NCBI GenBank assembly: GCA_026786155.1
Contig: JAJAYR010000417.1
Span: 1-7,523, forward strand
Source: Pyrinomonadaceae bacterium
GTDB lineage: Bacteria; Acidobacteriota; Blastocatellia; Pyrinomonadales; Pyrinomonadaceae
Direction of reading: 5' to 3'
Length of the DNA: 7,523 nt
Part shown: one piece after another, positions 1 through 5,662 of the stretch
Position numbering within the stretch: position 1 is the stretch's first letter
How the letters are laid out: every line of letters begins with the position of its first letter
Notes under the pieces: model-generated
What the model was told of the DNA's origin: nothing
The model's input: the letters and a program-made list of their open reading frames with translations, nothing else
The model's database searches: none
Program-made: the position numbers and the translations under genes

Positions 1-420
1 AGCCTTCGGGTCGTAATCCGTCACGAGCGGATTGTTCGCATCGTCCGAAAGGCGAATCCATTCGGGCGCGAGCCAGTCAATTTTATCTATATTGCGTTTC
101 AGTGAAGCGTAACTCGTATCGTCGTAATTGACGTAAAATGCAATGGTCGTCGGGCGATTTGATTTATTTTCATCAACCGCGTTGGCGGGAATTTGCACGT
201 CAGCCGCATTCGATTGAATTGTCGGCGGCAAGTTGCCTTGCGGCAAAATCGTTTTGGCGCGGATATTAAAATCAGGCAGAAACGGGGTCATAAAGAGACT
301 CGCTAAAAACACGGCGAGAAAGCCAAACAGAATAAAACCGACGATGAAACCGGCGATTCTGATTCGTTTCCAACGTCTGCCTTTCGGTTCAAAAAAAACT
401 GGACTTTGCGTTTGATTCAT
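1..420 (-). CDS. N-terminal part of a membrane-anchored GH18 / polysaccharide deacetylase / glycosyltransferase-like protein (partial)
   Basis: The reading frame is open from an ATG at 418-420 to the left edge, giving 140 residues of a longer protein. It has a basic cytoplasmic start (GRRWKRIRI, about residues 14-22), one hydrophobic membrane segment (about 23-43), a polar linker, and then FYVNYDDTSYASLKRNIDKI (95-114) followed by DWLAPEWIRL. From memory, this block resembles the start of the GH18-like domain of large tripartite proteins that join a glycoside-hydrolase-18 fold, a NodB-type polysaccharide deacetylase and a family 2 glycosyltransferase, and that act on cell-surface polysaccharide. 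The catalytic domains lie outside the window, so the function is inferred from this block alone. A weak Shine-Dalgarno-like GAGAA lies 7 bases before the ATG. The gene is divergent from the DUF1003 operon. A simpler single-domain hydrolase or deacetylase is the main alternative. Confidence 0.72.
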   Translation of the reverse strand, partial: MNQTQSPVFFEPKGRRWKRIRIAGFIVGFILFGFLAVFLASLFMTPFLPDFNIRAKTILPQGNLPPTIQSNAADVQIPANAVDENKSNRPTTIAFYVNYDDTSYASLKRNIDKIDWLAPEWIRLSDDANNPLVTDYDPKA

Positions 421-630
421 AAATTCGTTCTCGAAATTTTCCGCACGCGGCGAAAACATTCAGCCTCGCTAATTGCAACGGTTGTGCCAACTCAGAAGTA
501 TTCGGCGCGAGCAAGCAAATGCTATCGTTTCTACTTTTTACCAAAGCAACGAATGAAATTTTATTGAAACGACGGTGAGGCGTAGTTGTTTTAAAAAGCA
601 AAATCGCCACGCGCCTTCGGCAATGGAAAA

Positions 631-636
631 TATAAT
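631..636 (+). promoter_or_regulatory. Possible -10 element for the DUF1003 operon
   Basis: A perfect TATAAT lies in an A-rich stretch about 100 bases before the DUF1003 start codon. No TTGACA-like -35 hexamer is found at the proper distance; positions near 608-613 read CACGC-like sequence. This is therefore only a candidate. An initiation site about 7 bases downstream would give a leader of roughly 90 bases. Confidence 0.22.
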
Positions 637-721
637 GAAAAGCCTGTCACGATTCGGTAAAACAACGATTTCGAGCGCATACTCCGTTTGGCACAAGCGT
701 TGCCGGGCTTGATATCGGACG

Positions 722-726
722 AGGAG
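722..726 (+). promoter_or_regulatory. Strong ribosome binding site of the DUF1003 gene
   Basis: AGGAG is followed by 8 bases and then the ATG at 735. This fixes the start of the DUF1003 protein. Confidence 0.75.
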
Positions 727-734
727 CTAAAGCA

Positions 735-1310
735 ATGATTAACAGATTGGAAAAACTGGCGAAGAAATTACTGCGGCGCGATTGGGACAAACTCAACGAG
801 CGCGAGCGAAAGGTTCTCGAATCAATCGAAAGCCGTTCGAGCGTGGCGCGGAATATCAATCAGGATTTACACGACGAACGAACCTTCGGCGAGCAGGTTG
901 CCGATAAAGTCGCGGCGTTCGGCGGCTCGTGGAAATTTATGGGTTTGTTCGCCGGAATCTTGATTTTCTGGGTGATTTTAAATTCGTATATTCTGGCAAA
1001 CCGCAATGAAACATTCGACCCGTATCCGTATATTCTGCTGAATCTTTTCCTCTCGATGCTGGCGGCGATTCAAGCTCCGGTAATTATGATGTCGCAAAAC
1101 CGGCAGGCGGCGCGAGATAGAATTGACGCGGCGCACGATTACGAAATCAATCTCAAAGCCGAACTCGAAATCGGCAATCTGCACGAAAAATTCGACGAAC
1201 TGCGCGAGCAGAAATGGACGGAACTCGTCGAAATGCAGCAGCAGCAAATGAGATTGCTGGAAAAACTTGTGCGCGAGCAAATCGGCGGCAAAATGCAGGT
1301 TAGCAGGTAG
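735..1310 (+). CDS. DUF1003 family membrane protein
   Basis: This 191-residue protein has the hallmarks of the DUF1003 family (Pfam PF06210). The block FGEQVADKVAAFGGSW (51-66) is followed by a membrane segment (about 67-88), then FDPYPYILLNLFLSMLAA (94-111), a second membrane segment up to about 119, and IMMSQNRQAARDR (117-129), which is the family's most conserved stretch. HDYEINLKAE follows at 134-143. The N-terminus (1-50) is charged and helical. The C-terminus (about 135-185) is rich in Glu, Gln, Leu and Lys and looks like a coiled coil, so both tails probably face the cytoplasm and may oligomerise. The family's biochemical role is unknown; I assign none. The start is supported by a good ribosome binding site. 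The next gene begins 20 bases after the stop, so the two form an operon. Confidence 0.93.
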   Translation: MINRLEKLAKKLLRRDWDKLNERERKVLESIESRSSVARNINQDLHDERTFGEQVADKVAAFGGSWKFMGLFAGILIFWVILNSYILANRNETFDPYPYILLNLFLSMLAAIQAPVIMMSQNRQAARDRIDAAHDYEINLKAELEIGNLHEKFDELREQKWTELVEMQQQQMRLLEKLVREQIGGKMQVSR

Positions 1311-1314
1311 AAAA

Positions 1315-1321
1315 AAGGAGG
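1315..1321 (+). promoter_or_regulatory. Strong ribosome binding site of the 95-residue membrane protein gene
   Basis: AAGGAGG, near-perfect for pairing with 16S rRNA, lies 9 bases before the ATG at 1331. Its presence directly after the DUF1003 stop is good evidence that the short downstream ORF is translated. Confidence 0.78.
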
Positions 1322-1330
1322 CGTAAAGCG

Positions 1331-1618
1331 ATGGACTTTTATTTTTTATTATTTTCGCTGTTTTTTCCGCGAATTTTGCTGCTCGTGTATTTTTTCTTGA
1401 TCGGGCATTTCCCGCACAGCACAATTCCGTTTTTGGGCGACGTGCTGATGGGCATTTTCGTTCCGCGCGTTTTGATTTTGATTTTTATCTACCAAAATCT
1501 GGGAATAAATAACATCTGGTTTGCGGCGCATCTAATCGCCCTTGTGCTGACGTATTTCGGCGGCACGACGCGCACCGTCCGTTGGCATCGACGGCGATAT
1601 GCCGACGGTGATTTTTGA
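1331..1618 (+). CDS. Small hydrophobic membrane protein of unknown function
   Basis: I do not recognise this 95-residue protein. It is strongly hydrophobic, with probable membrane segments at about 4-24, 34-54 and 60-77. The last ends in YFGGTTR and is followed by a basic and polar tail (RTVRWHRRRYADGDF, 81-95) that should stay in the cytoplasm by the positive-inside rule. Motifs such as GDVLMGIFVPRVLIL (36-50) suggest a compact three-helix integral protein rather than an exported one. Translation is supported by a near-ideal ribosome binding site. It sits 20 bases after the DUF1003 gene on the same strand, so the two are very likely co-transcribed and may act together at the inner membrane. 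The function is unknown; resemblance to small envelope-stress or subunit-type proteins would be a guess. Confidence 0.8.
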   Translation: MDFYFLLFSLFFPRILLLVYFFLIGHFPHSTIPFLGDVLMGIFVPRVLILIFIYQNLGINNIWFAAHLIALVLTYFGGTTRTVRWHRRRYADGDF

Positions 1619-1638
1619 GTTGGCTTAATTCCCGCCGT

Positions 1639-1666
1639 TTGTTCCGGCGCGAGCGGCGACGAACAA
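1639..1666 (+). terminator. Possible stem-loop after the DUF1003 operon
   Basis: TTGTTC at 1639-1644 pairs exactly with GAACAA at 1661-1666, and CGC/GCG can add an inner stem in the loop. An alternative hairpin, CGCCG/CGGCG, overlaps it at 1633-1649. It lies 20 bases after the stop of the 95-residue protein, where a terminator would be expected, but it is followed by TAAATTT rather than a clear T-run. It may be a weak or Rho-assisted end, or chance. Confidence 0.28.
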
Positions 1667-1749
1667 TAAATTTACATTATCGCGGCTGGCAAAATCCGGC
1701 AGTTTGACGGATTTACGATACTCTAAACTTGCGGGAATTTTGAGGAAAC

Positions 1750-2682
1750 TTGACGCTGACGGAAATTAAAAAAAGTATTTTGCGCTGTTGTCCCGATTGG
1801 ACGATTGAATCGGTGCGTTATCTCGATGAGGGAGATTTTTGCGCGGCTTACGTCGTCAATGACGAATGGATTTTTCGCTTTGCCAAACACGACGAAGCGC
1901 GGAAAAGTTTGAAACGCGAATACTGTCTGCTTCCGAAACTTGCTAATCAAATTACGCTCTCCATACCCGCGCCGCAAATTGCTTGTCTTGAAGATAACTT
2001 AAAACCGTCATTCATCGCTTATCCGTTTTTGCCCGGCGAGGCTCTTTCGCAAGAACGTTATTTTGCTTTAGACGGCGCAAGCAAAACCCGCTGCGCGGAG
2101 CAGGCGGCGCGTTTTCTGAACGAAATGCACTCGGCGGATGTCAAATTAGCGAAAAACTGCGGTGTGTCAGCCAACGACTACACCGCTCAATATTCTGATT
2201 TATTAAAGCAGGCGCGGGAAAATTTGTTCGCCGTTCTGGACGAGCCGGAACGTCTGTTTATCGAGCGCATGATTAGTAATTATCTCGAATCCGGCGCGGC
2301 TTCCGATTTTTGCCCCGTTCTGCTGCACGGTGATTTATCGCCTGATCATTTTATATTCGACGAACAAACCGAGCGAATTTCCGCCGTTATTGACTTCGGC
2401 GATATGATGATTGGAGACGCGGCGTGGGATTTCGTTTGGATTTACGAAGATTACGGTTTGGATTTTTTGGCGCGGATGCTTCCGGCGTATCGTGAATCCG
2501 ACAAACCCGCACTGCTCAGGCGCGTCTTTCAATTTTCACTGCTTGAAGCCGTCGAATGGACGGTCGGTTTTCAGGCAAAAGGCGTGGATGCTTTCGCCGA
2601 AGCTCTGACAAAACTGCAAACAATGAGGATTCAGGAAGAAGCGCGGCTCGCGGAACTGCTTGGGGTGTTTTGCAATTTCTAA
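1750..2682 (+). CDS. Aminoglycoside phosphotransferase family protein (APH-type small-molecule kinase)
   Basis: This 310-residue protein has the protein-kinase-like fold of the APH / phosphotransferase family (Pfam PF01636). The N-lobe carries YLDEGDFCAAYVVNDEWIF (24-42) and RFAK (43-46), the usual place of the nucleotide loop and ATP-contacting basic residue. The hinge region is around FIAYPFLPGE (88-97). The catalytic loop is HGDLSPDH (193-200), with catalytic Asp195 and His200 at the position where many APHs have Asn; the His form is also found in APH(2'')-like enzymes. The metal-binding VIDFGD is at 213-218, followed by DAAWDF (223-228). It should transfer phosphate from ATP or GTP to a hydroxyl on a small molecule in the cytoplasm. 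Chromosomal members of this family often act on unknown substrates, so resistance is not implied. The start is TTG: an in-frame TGA lies 9 bases upstream, and GAGG at 1742-1745 is 4 bases before it, which is rather close. Confidence 0.88.
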   Translation: MTLTEIKKSILRCCPDWTIESVRYLDEGDFCAAYVVNDEWIFRFAKHDEARKSLKREYCLLPKLANQITLSIPAPQIACLEDNLKPSFIAYPFLPGEALSQERYFALDGASKTRCAEQAARFLNEMHSADVKLAKNCGVSANDYTAQYSDLLKQARENLFAVLDEPERLFIERMISNYLESGAASDFCPVLLHGDLSPDHFIFDEQTERISAVIDFGDMMIGDAAWDFVWIYEDYGLDFLARMLPAYRESDKPALLRRVFQFSLLEAVEWTVGFQAKGVDAFAEALTKLQTMRIQEEARLAELLGVFCNF

Positions 2683-2875
2683 AAGTTTCGCTTTGGTAAA
2701 ATTTATGACGGTGATTTTATTTTCGTTTTATTACTTCAAACTACTCTTGAATATTTTTTTCGGCATTCATCGAACCGCCAATCCGCTCGACATAAAATGG
2801 CGTTGGCAGCATTGGCAGTATCGCCGGACGCTGAAAAACGGGAGAAGAATTCAGAGCGGAAATTCTCGTTGAAAG
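2683..2875. other. Gap between convergent genes, with a doubtful short ORF
   Basis: This 193-base gap lies between the end of the phosphotransferase gene and the end of the histidine kinase gene. An ORF at 2705-2872 (+) would encode 55 residues with one hydrophobic segment and a basic, Trp-rich tail (KWRWQHWQYRR). It has no ribosome binding site and uses AGA and CTA codons that look uncommon here, so I do not call it as a gene. A weak 6-bp inverted repeat (AGAATT 2846-2851, AATTCT 2861-2866) lies just after the kinase stop; read on the minus strand it is followed after six bases by TTTTT (2833-2837). It could be a poor terminator. No strong bidirectional terminator is visible. Confidence 0.45.
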
Positions 2876-3700
2876 TTAAATTCTTTGAAAAAGCAATTTA
2901 AATTTCGTTCCCTTCTCCGGCTCGCTCTCGACCGTGATTTTCGCCGCGTGTTCGTGCAGGATTCGGTTGACGACGAATAAACCCAAGCCTGTTCCGCGCC
3001 CGCGTTCTTTGGTCGTAAATAACGGCTGGAAAATTTTTCCGCTCGTGTCCGTGTCCATTCCCGCGCCGTTATCGATAAATTCAACCGCGACTTCGTTCGC
3101 GTTAAAAGCGGTCGAGATTTCGAGTTTTCCGCCCGCCGGCATCGCGTCGAGCGCGTTGTTGACGAGGTTTAAGAAAACCTGCTGCAAGCGGTCGGCATCG
3201 CCGGAGACGAGCGGCAGATTTTCGGCTAAATCAATTTTCAGTTCGACACGATTTTCAACGAGCGTCGGCTCAACCGCGTCAAAAGTTTTTTGCAAAAGCT
3301 CGTTGAGATTAAGCGGCGGATGTTCGCTTGCGCCGAAGCGCGTGCGGTCGAGCATTTCGCGGACGATTTGCTCGATGCGCTCGATTTGCGCGATGATAGT
3401 TTGCAGTCTAGTCGCGTCTTTGGATTCTTTCGGGAAATTCGTCTGAAGCAGTTGGACGTGACCGCTGATTAAATTCAGAGGCGTGCCGACTTCGTGCGCG
3501 AACTCGGCGGCTGTTTGACCGGCGGCGGCGCGGCGTTCCATTCCCGACATTTTGCGCGTCGCGCGGAAAAGTTCGAGATTGGCGTTTTCAAGCTGTTCAT
3601 TTTTTTGTGTCAGTTCACTGGTCGCCGCGCTGACCTTTTCCTGCAAAATCTCGTTTTGTCTGGTTCGTTCCGCAGTCATTTCACGGATTTGCCGCATCAT
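2876..3700 (-). CDS. Sensor histidine kinase, C-terminal part (HisKA and HATPase domains), separated by a frameshift from its sensor half
   Basis: From the first ATG of this frame, the 274-residue product starts at the end of a HAMP domain. A coiled coil follows (about 8-50), then a HisKA dimerisation domain with the H-box EFAHEVGTPLNLISGHVQLL (66-85; His69 is the phosphorylated residue). The HATPase domain has the N-box QQVFLNLVNNALDAM (173-187; Asn181/182), the G1 box DNGAGMD (210-216), the F-box FQPLFTT (224-230) and the G2 box RGRGTGLGL (233-241). All catalytic motifs are intact. The style is NtrB/AtoS-like. The frame stays open upstream to about 3760 and encodes the missing HAMP half (EFGRLSNGFNS) directly before the ATG, which has no ribosome binding site. 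This is therefore almost certainly the continuation of the gene at 3732-4409, not a separate gene. It should autophosphorylate and pass phosphate to a response regulator, which is not in the window. Confidence 0.88.
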   Translation of the reverse strand: MMRQIREMTAERTRQNEILQEKVSAATSELTQKNEQLENANLELFRATRKMSGMERRAAAGQTAAEFAHEVGTPLNLISGHVQLLQTNFPKESKDATRLQTIIAQIERIEQIVREMLDRTRFGASEHPPLNLNELLQKTFDAVEPTLVENRVELKIDLAENLPLVSGDADRLQQVFLNLVNNALDAMPAGGKLEISTAFNANEVAVEFIDNGAGMDTDTSGKIFQPLFTTKERGRGTGLGLFVVNRILHEHAAKITVESEPEKGTKFKLLFQRI

Positions 3701-3731
3701 CGAATTAAAACCATTTGAAAGTCGCCCGAAT

Positions 3732-4409
3732 TCATTTTTTTTGTTCGGAAACGGCGACTGTTAAATTTCCCGTTTTCGCTTCGTCCATCGCCGCGAGTAA
3801 TCGTCCGAGCGGCTGATAAAACAATCTTTGGAACAAAAGGTAGAACGCCGCGCTCATAAAAAAGACGGTCAGAAGCGTAACCCACGAAAGTTTGGCGATG
3901 TAGCGAAAGGTGATTGATGAAATCGTATCGAGCCGCTCGACAGCTTCGACCGCGCCGGTTATTTGTCCGTCGCGGACAATCGGCGAAAACACGCGGAAAA
4001 GCGAGTCGTCCTTGTTCGGCAAAACATTGACGGTTGACGAGCCGACTCCTTTGAGCAAGGCATTGCTGACGCTTTCGTCCAAATCTTCAACCGGCATACT
4101 ATCATCGGAGGCGACCGTTTCGACAAACTTTCCGTTTTCAAAATTCCAAACGCGCAACGTCACGAGATTCGGGCGCGAGCCGCTCAAAATGTTCGCCAGA
4201 TTTTGCAAGCCTTCCTCGTTAAATCGGTTTTGCGCCGCCGATAATTGTTCGGCGAGATTTTCAGCTTGCAGCGCGGCTAGTTCTTTCTGTTCCGCCTGAA
4301 TTTGTTTGGCGACGCTCGCGCTGACGACAAGCAACCCGACAATCAAAACGACGAACGAAACGAGCGAAGCGAGCAGCGCGGTTTTAATGTGCAGCGGAAA
4401 GTATTTCAT
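3732..4409 (-). CDS. Sensor histidine kinase, N-terminal part (membrane sensor and first half of HAMP), ending at a frameshift
   Basis: This 225-residue product has a membrane segment (about 9-32), an extracytoplasmic region (about 33-172) that opens with an Ala/Glu/Gln-rich coiled coil (35-65), and a second membrane segment (about 174-194). It ends in the first helix of a HAMP domain (YQPLGRLLAAMDEAKTGNLT, 198-217). It stops at a TGA right after a run of eight A residues. With one A fewer, the frame continues as NEFGRLSNGFNSMMRQI, the second HAMP helix, into the kinase module at 2876-3700, for a total of 510 residues. The extracytoplasmic part has the size of a single-CACHE-type sensor, but I see no diagnostic motif, so the ligand is unknown. 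The ATG is the only possible start, because an in-frame TAA lies 9 bases upstream. It has no clear ribosome binding site. The barrel-protein gene ends 76 bases upstream on the same strand. Confidence 0.86.
   Translation of the reverse strand: MKYFPLHIKTALLASLVSFVVLIVGLLVVSASVAKQIQAEQKELAALQAENLAEQLSAAQNRFNEEGLQNLANILSGSRPNLVTLRVWNFENGKFVETVASDDSMPVEDLDESVSNALLKGVGSSTVNVLPNKDDSLFRVFSPIVRDGQITGAVEAVERLDTISSITFRYIAKLSWVTLLTVFFMSAAFYLLFQRLFYQPLGRLLAAMDEAKTGNLTVAVSEQKK
3735..3742 (-). other. A8 homopolymer at the frame break in the histidine kinase gene
   Basis: The minus strand reads CAA AAA AAA TGA here. The HAMP coding sequence before and after it is continuous if the run is seven A residues (CAA AAA AAT GAA TTC) or if the ribosome moves forward one base before the stop. 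The entire region 2876-4409 is 1534 bases, which is 511 codons plus one extra base. That fits a single inserted A and no other damage. Confidence 0.85.
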
Positions 4410-4485
4410 TTCAAATTATTTTTACACGAAGACGAGAAAAACGGCACAATATCGTTTGGTAAGAATTTTGAAAACCCGCATCATT

Positions 4486-5364
4486 TTATTTGCGTTTTTT
4501 ATAAATGTTTCCCGCCCCGAAAGTTACTCCCGCCGAAAAACCGACGCGCGGCGAGCGGGGCGTTAAACCGAAACGCAAACCGACATCGAAACTTGTTTTG
4601 GGGTTTAATTGATAAGTCAAAATACTCGCCGCGAAAAGTCCCTGCGGCTCGTTTGCGTCTTTTGATTCGCCATAGAGTTCGCCCTGCAAATTAAACTGCT
4701 TGTAAACATCTCGCGCCACGCCGAGCGCGAACGCTCCGCCCGTCACAAAACCTTTCTCAGACTGCTTGCCGTTAATCAAATACGTTGCGTTAAAATCCAC
4801 GTCCGTTGCGCCGATTTTTTTGCTGAACAGAGCGGTCAGCGCGTGGTCAACTCTGCCCGTGCCGAGGTTTTTATTGACGTTTGCCGTCGGCAATTTGGCG
4901 AAATACGAAACGGCGAATGACGGCGCGGTTTTCGTCTCGCCGGTGAAATCGAATTGGATTCCGATTCGCGCGTCGCCGATGCCGGTTGCGCGGCTGCGCG
5001 AACGGTCAAGCTGCGACGAAACCGTGTCGAGGTCGAATTCAAAACCGATGCGCTCGGTCGCCGCGAAACTCAATACGAGCGTTCCGGCGTGCTGCGCGAG
5101 AAAATCCCTGCCGCGATAATAACCGCCGTAGCCATATTCGATTTGAAAAACGCCCGGCGTGTTAAAATCCGCCGGATTTGACACCGACGAGCGGCGCGAA
5201 TTGACCCGGAAAACGTCTTTAAGGTCTTTCTCAATCTTCTTCGCTTCACTTTCCTTTTTCGGTGTCGGCGAAGTGGTTGGAGTCGGCGTTTGTTGGGCAA
5301 AACCGGATGCGCCGAAAACCGCGAGCCAAACTAAAATCAGCCTCGAATAAGATATTTTAGACAT
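4486..5364 (-). CDS. Outer-membrane beta-barrel protein, MetA-phenol-degradation-like (putative transporter)
   Basis: This 292-residue protein begins with a signal peptide (1-23; basic SKISYSR, hydrophobic LILVWLAVF, cleavage likely after GFA). A short Thr/Pro/Ser linker (26-36) and a Lys/Glu-rich helix (36-49) follow. The rest consists of alternating amphipathic strands with turns, such as GVFQIEYGYGGYY (71-83), HAGTLVLSFAATERIGFEF (92-110), ARIGIQFDFTG (132-142) and FDVGLRFGLTPR (249-260). The pattern fits the family annotated as 'putative MetA-pathway of phenol degradation' / 'transporter' (Pfam PF13557), small outer-membrane barrels of mostly unknown substrate. The basic C-terminus (NIYKKRK) is unusual for a barrel, which normally ends in an aromatic residue; the domain may be capped by a short tail. 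No Shine-Dalgarno site is visible before the ATG. It lies upstream of the histidine kinase on the same strand. Substrate and true phenol relevance are unknown. Confidence 0.72.
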   Translation of the reverse strand: MSKISYSRLILVWLAVFGASGFAQQTPTPTTSPTPKKESEAKKIEKDLKDVFRVNSRRSSVSNPADFNTPGVFQIEYGYGGYYRGRDFLAQHAGTLVLSFAATERIGFEFDLDTVSSQLDRSRSRATGIGDARIGIQFDFTGETKTAPSFAVSYFAKLPTANVNKNLGTGRVDHALTALFSKKIGATDVDFNATYLINGKQSEKGFVTGGAFALGVARDVYKQFNLQGELYGESKDANEPQGLFAASILTYQLNPKTSFDVGLRFGLTPRSPRVGFSAGVTFGAGNIYKKRK

Positions 5365-5406
5365 AATTCAATTCGGAGTTTTTTGTAGTTCAAAAATTTC
5401 ATCGCC

Positions 5407-5412
5407 ATATTA
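5407..5412 (-). promoter_or_regulatory. Possible -10 element for the barrel-protein gene
   Basis: Read on the minus strand this is TAATAT, about 42 bases before the barrel-protein ATG and within an AT-rich leader. The region 17 bases further upstream shows no TTGACA-like -35. It is only suggestive that the barrel gene has its own promoter downstream of the small ORF. Confidence 0.18.
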
Positions 5413-5443
5413 CTAAATCTAAGTTTTACCGTGTTTTCGTCTT

Positions 5444-5551
5444 TCATAAAAGTTCATAGGCGACCGAAAAGCCGTGCCGGTCGAGTTCCGTGACTGCGTT
5501 TTCCGCTTCTCGAATCGTGCGATAAACTTCGACGATAAGTTTTTCAGACAT
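5444..5551 (-). CDS. Small ORF (35 residues) resembling the start of a general-stress-type domain
   Basis: The ORF runs from an ATG at 5549-5551 to a TGA at 5444-5446. It encodes a short acidic protein whose core reads IVEVYRTIREAENAVTELDR (6-25) followed by HGF. That is a plausible strand-helix unit like the first beta-alpha element of general-stress (YflT / 17M-like, PF11181) and related small domains, where a Val-rich strand precedes an AENAV-x-EL helix ending in GF. Codon choice looks like its neighbours. The product ends soon after that unit, much shorter than the usual domain, so it may be a decayed or truncated remnant or a genuine micro-protein. No Shine-Dalgarno site is seen, which is also true of other minus-strand genes here. 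It lies between the receptor and the barrel gene on the same strand. Confidence 0.5.
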   Translation of the reverse strand: MSEKLIVEVYRTIREAENAVTELDRHGFSVAYELL

Positions 5552-5662
5552 TTATTTTTATCGGTTTCGGAAATCTTATCCAAACCCGACGTTCAACACT
5601 TTACGAAAGCGTAGATAAACGGCGGATTAACGCTAAAAACAATTGGGAAAGTAAATTTGAAT

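Larger units (their letters stand above)
421..734. other. Divergent intergenic region, no gene seen
   Basis: This 314-base gap separates the minus-strand gene ending its 5' side at 420 from the plus-strand DUF1003 gene. It should carry promoters for both directions. Short ORFs cross it on both strands, but none has a ribosome binding site or a recognisable protein. A TATAAT sits at 631-636. A small stem (CAAGC at 694-698 with GCTTG at 707-711) lies just before the DUF1003 ribosome binding site, but at 5 bp it is too short to call a regulatory element. No tRNA, riboswitch or repeat is recognised. Confidence 0.6.

Noticed and set aside
389..610. A 73-codon minus-strand ORF in the divergent gap.
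   Set aside because: No ribosome binding site, no recognisable protein pattern, and it overlaps the start of the better-supported gene at 1-420.
688..715. A TTGGCA / TGATAT promoter just before the DUF1003 gene.
   Set aside because: Transcription would begin at about the ribosome binding site (722-726), leaving no usable leader.
978..1424. A 148-codon minus-strand ORF.
   Set aside because: It is antisense to the DUF1003 gene and the 95-residue protein gene, whose conserved motifs and ribosome binding sites show the true strand.
2846..2866. Inverted repeat AGAATT / AATTCT as a terminator for the kinase gene.
   Set aside because: The stem is only 6 bp and mostly A/T, and the T-run is six bases away; too weak to call.
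2934..3446. A 170-codon plus-strand ORF.
   Set aside because: It lies antisense to the conserved kinase core and has a low-complexity Ser/Arg-rich product, as expected for a shadow frame.
2876..4409. Two independent genes: a short membrane sensor and a soluble histidine kinase.
   Set aside because: The HAMP domain is continuous across the break, the second ORF's ATG has no ribosome binding site, and a single base accounts for the frame change.
5363..5447. A short ORF whose ATG overlaps the stop of the 35-residue ORF (ATGA), suggesting coupling.
   Set aside because: The product is low in information, crosses the barrel gene's start in another frame and has no recognisable pattern.
5608..5634. 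AGCGT / ACGCT inverted repeat after the receptor gene.
   Set aside because: A 5-bp stem with a 17-base loop and no clear T-run is likely chance.
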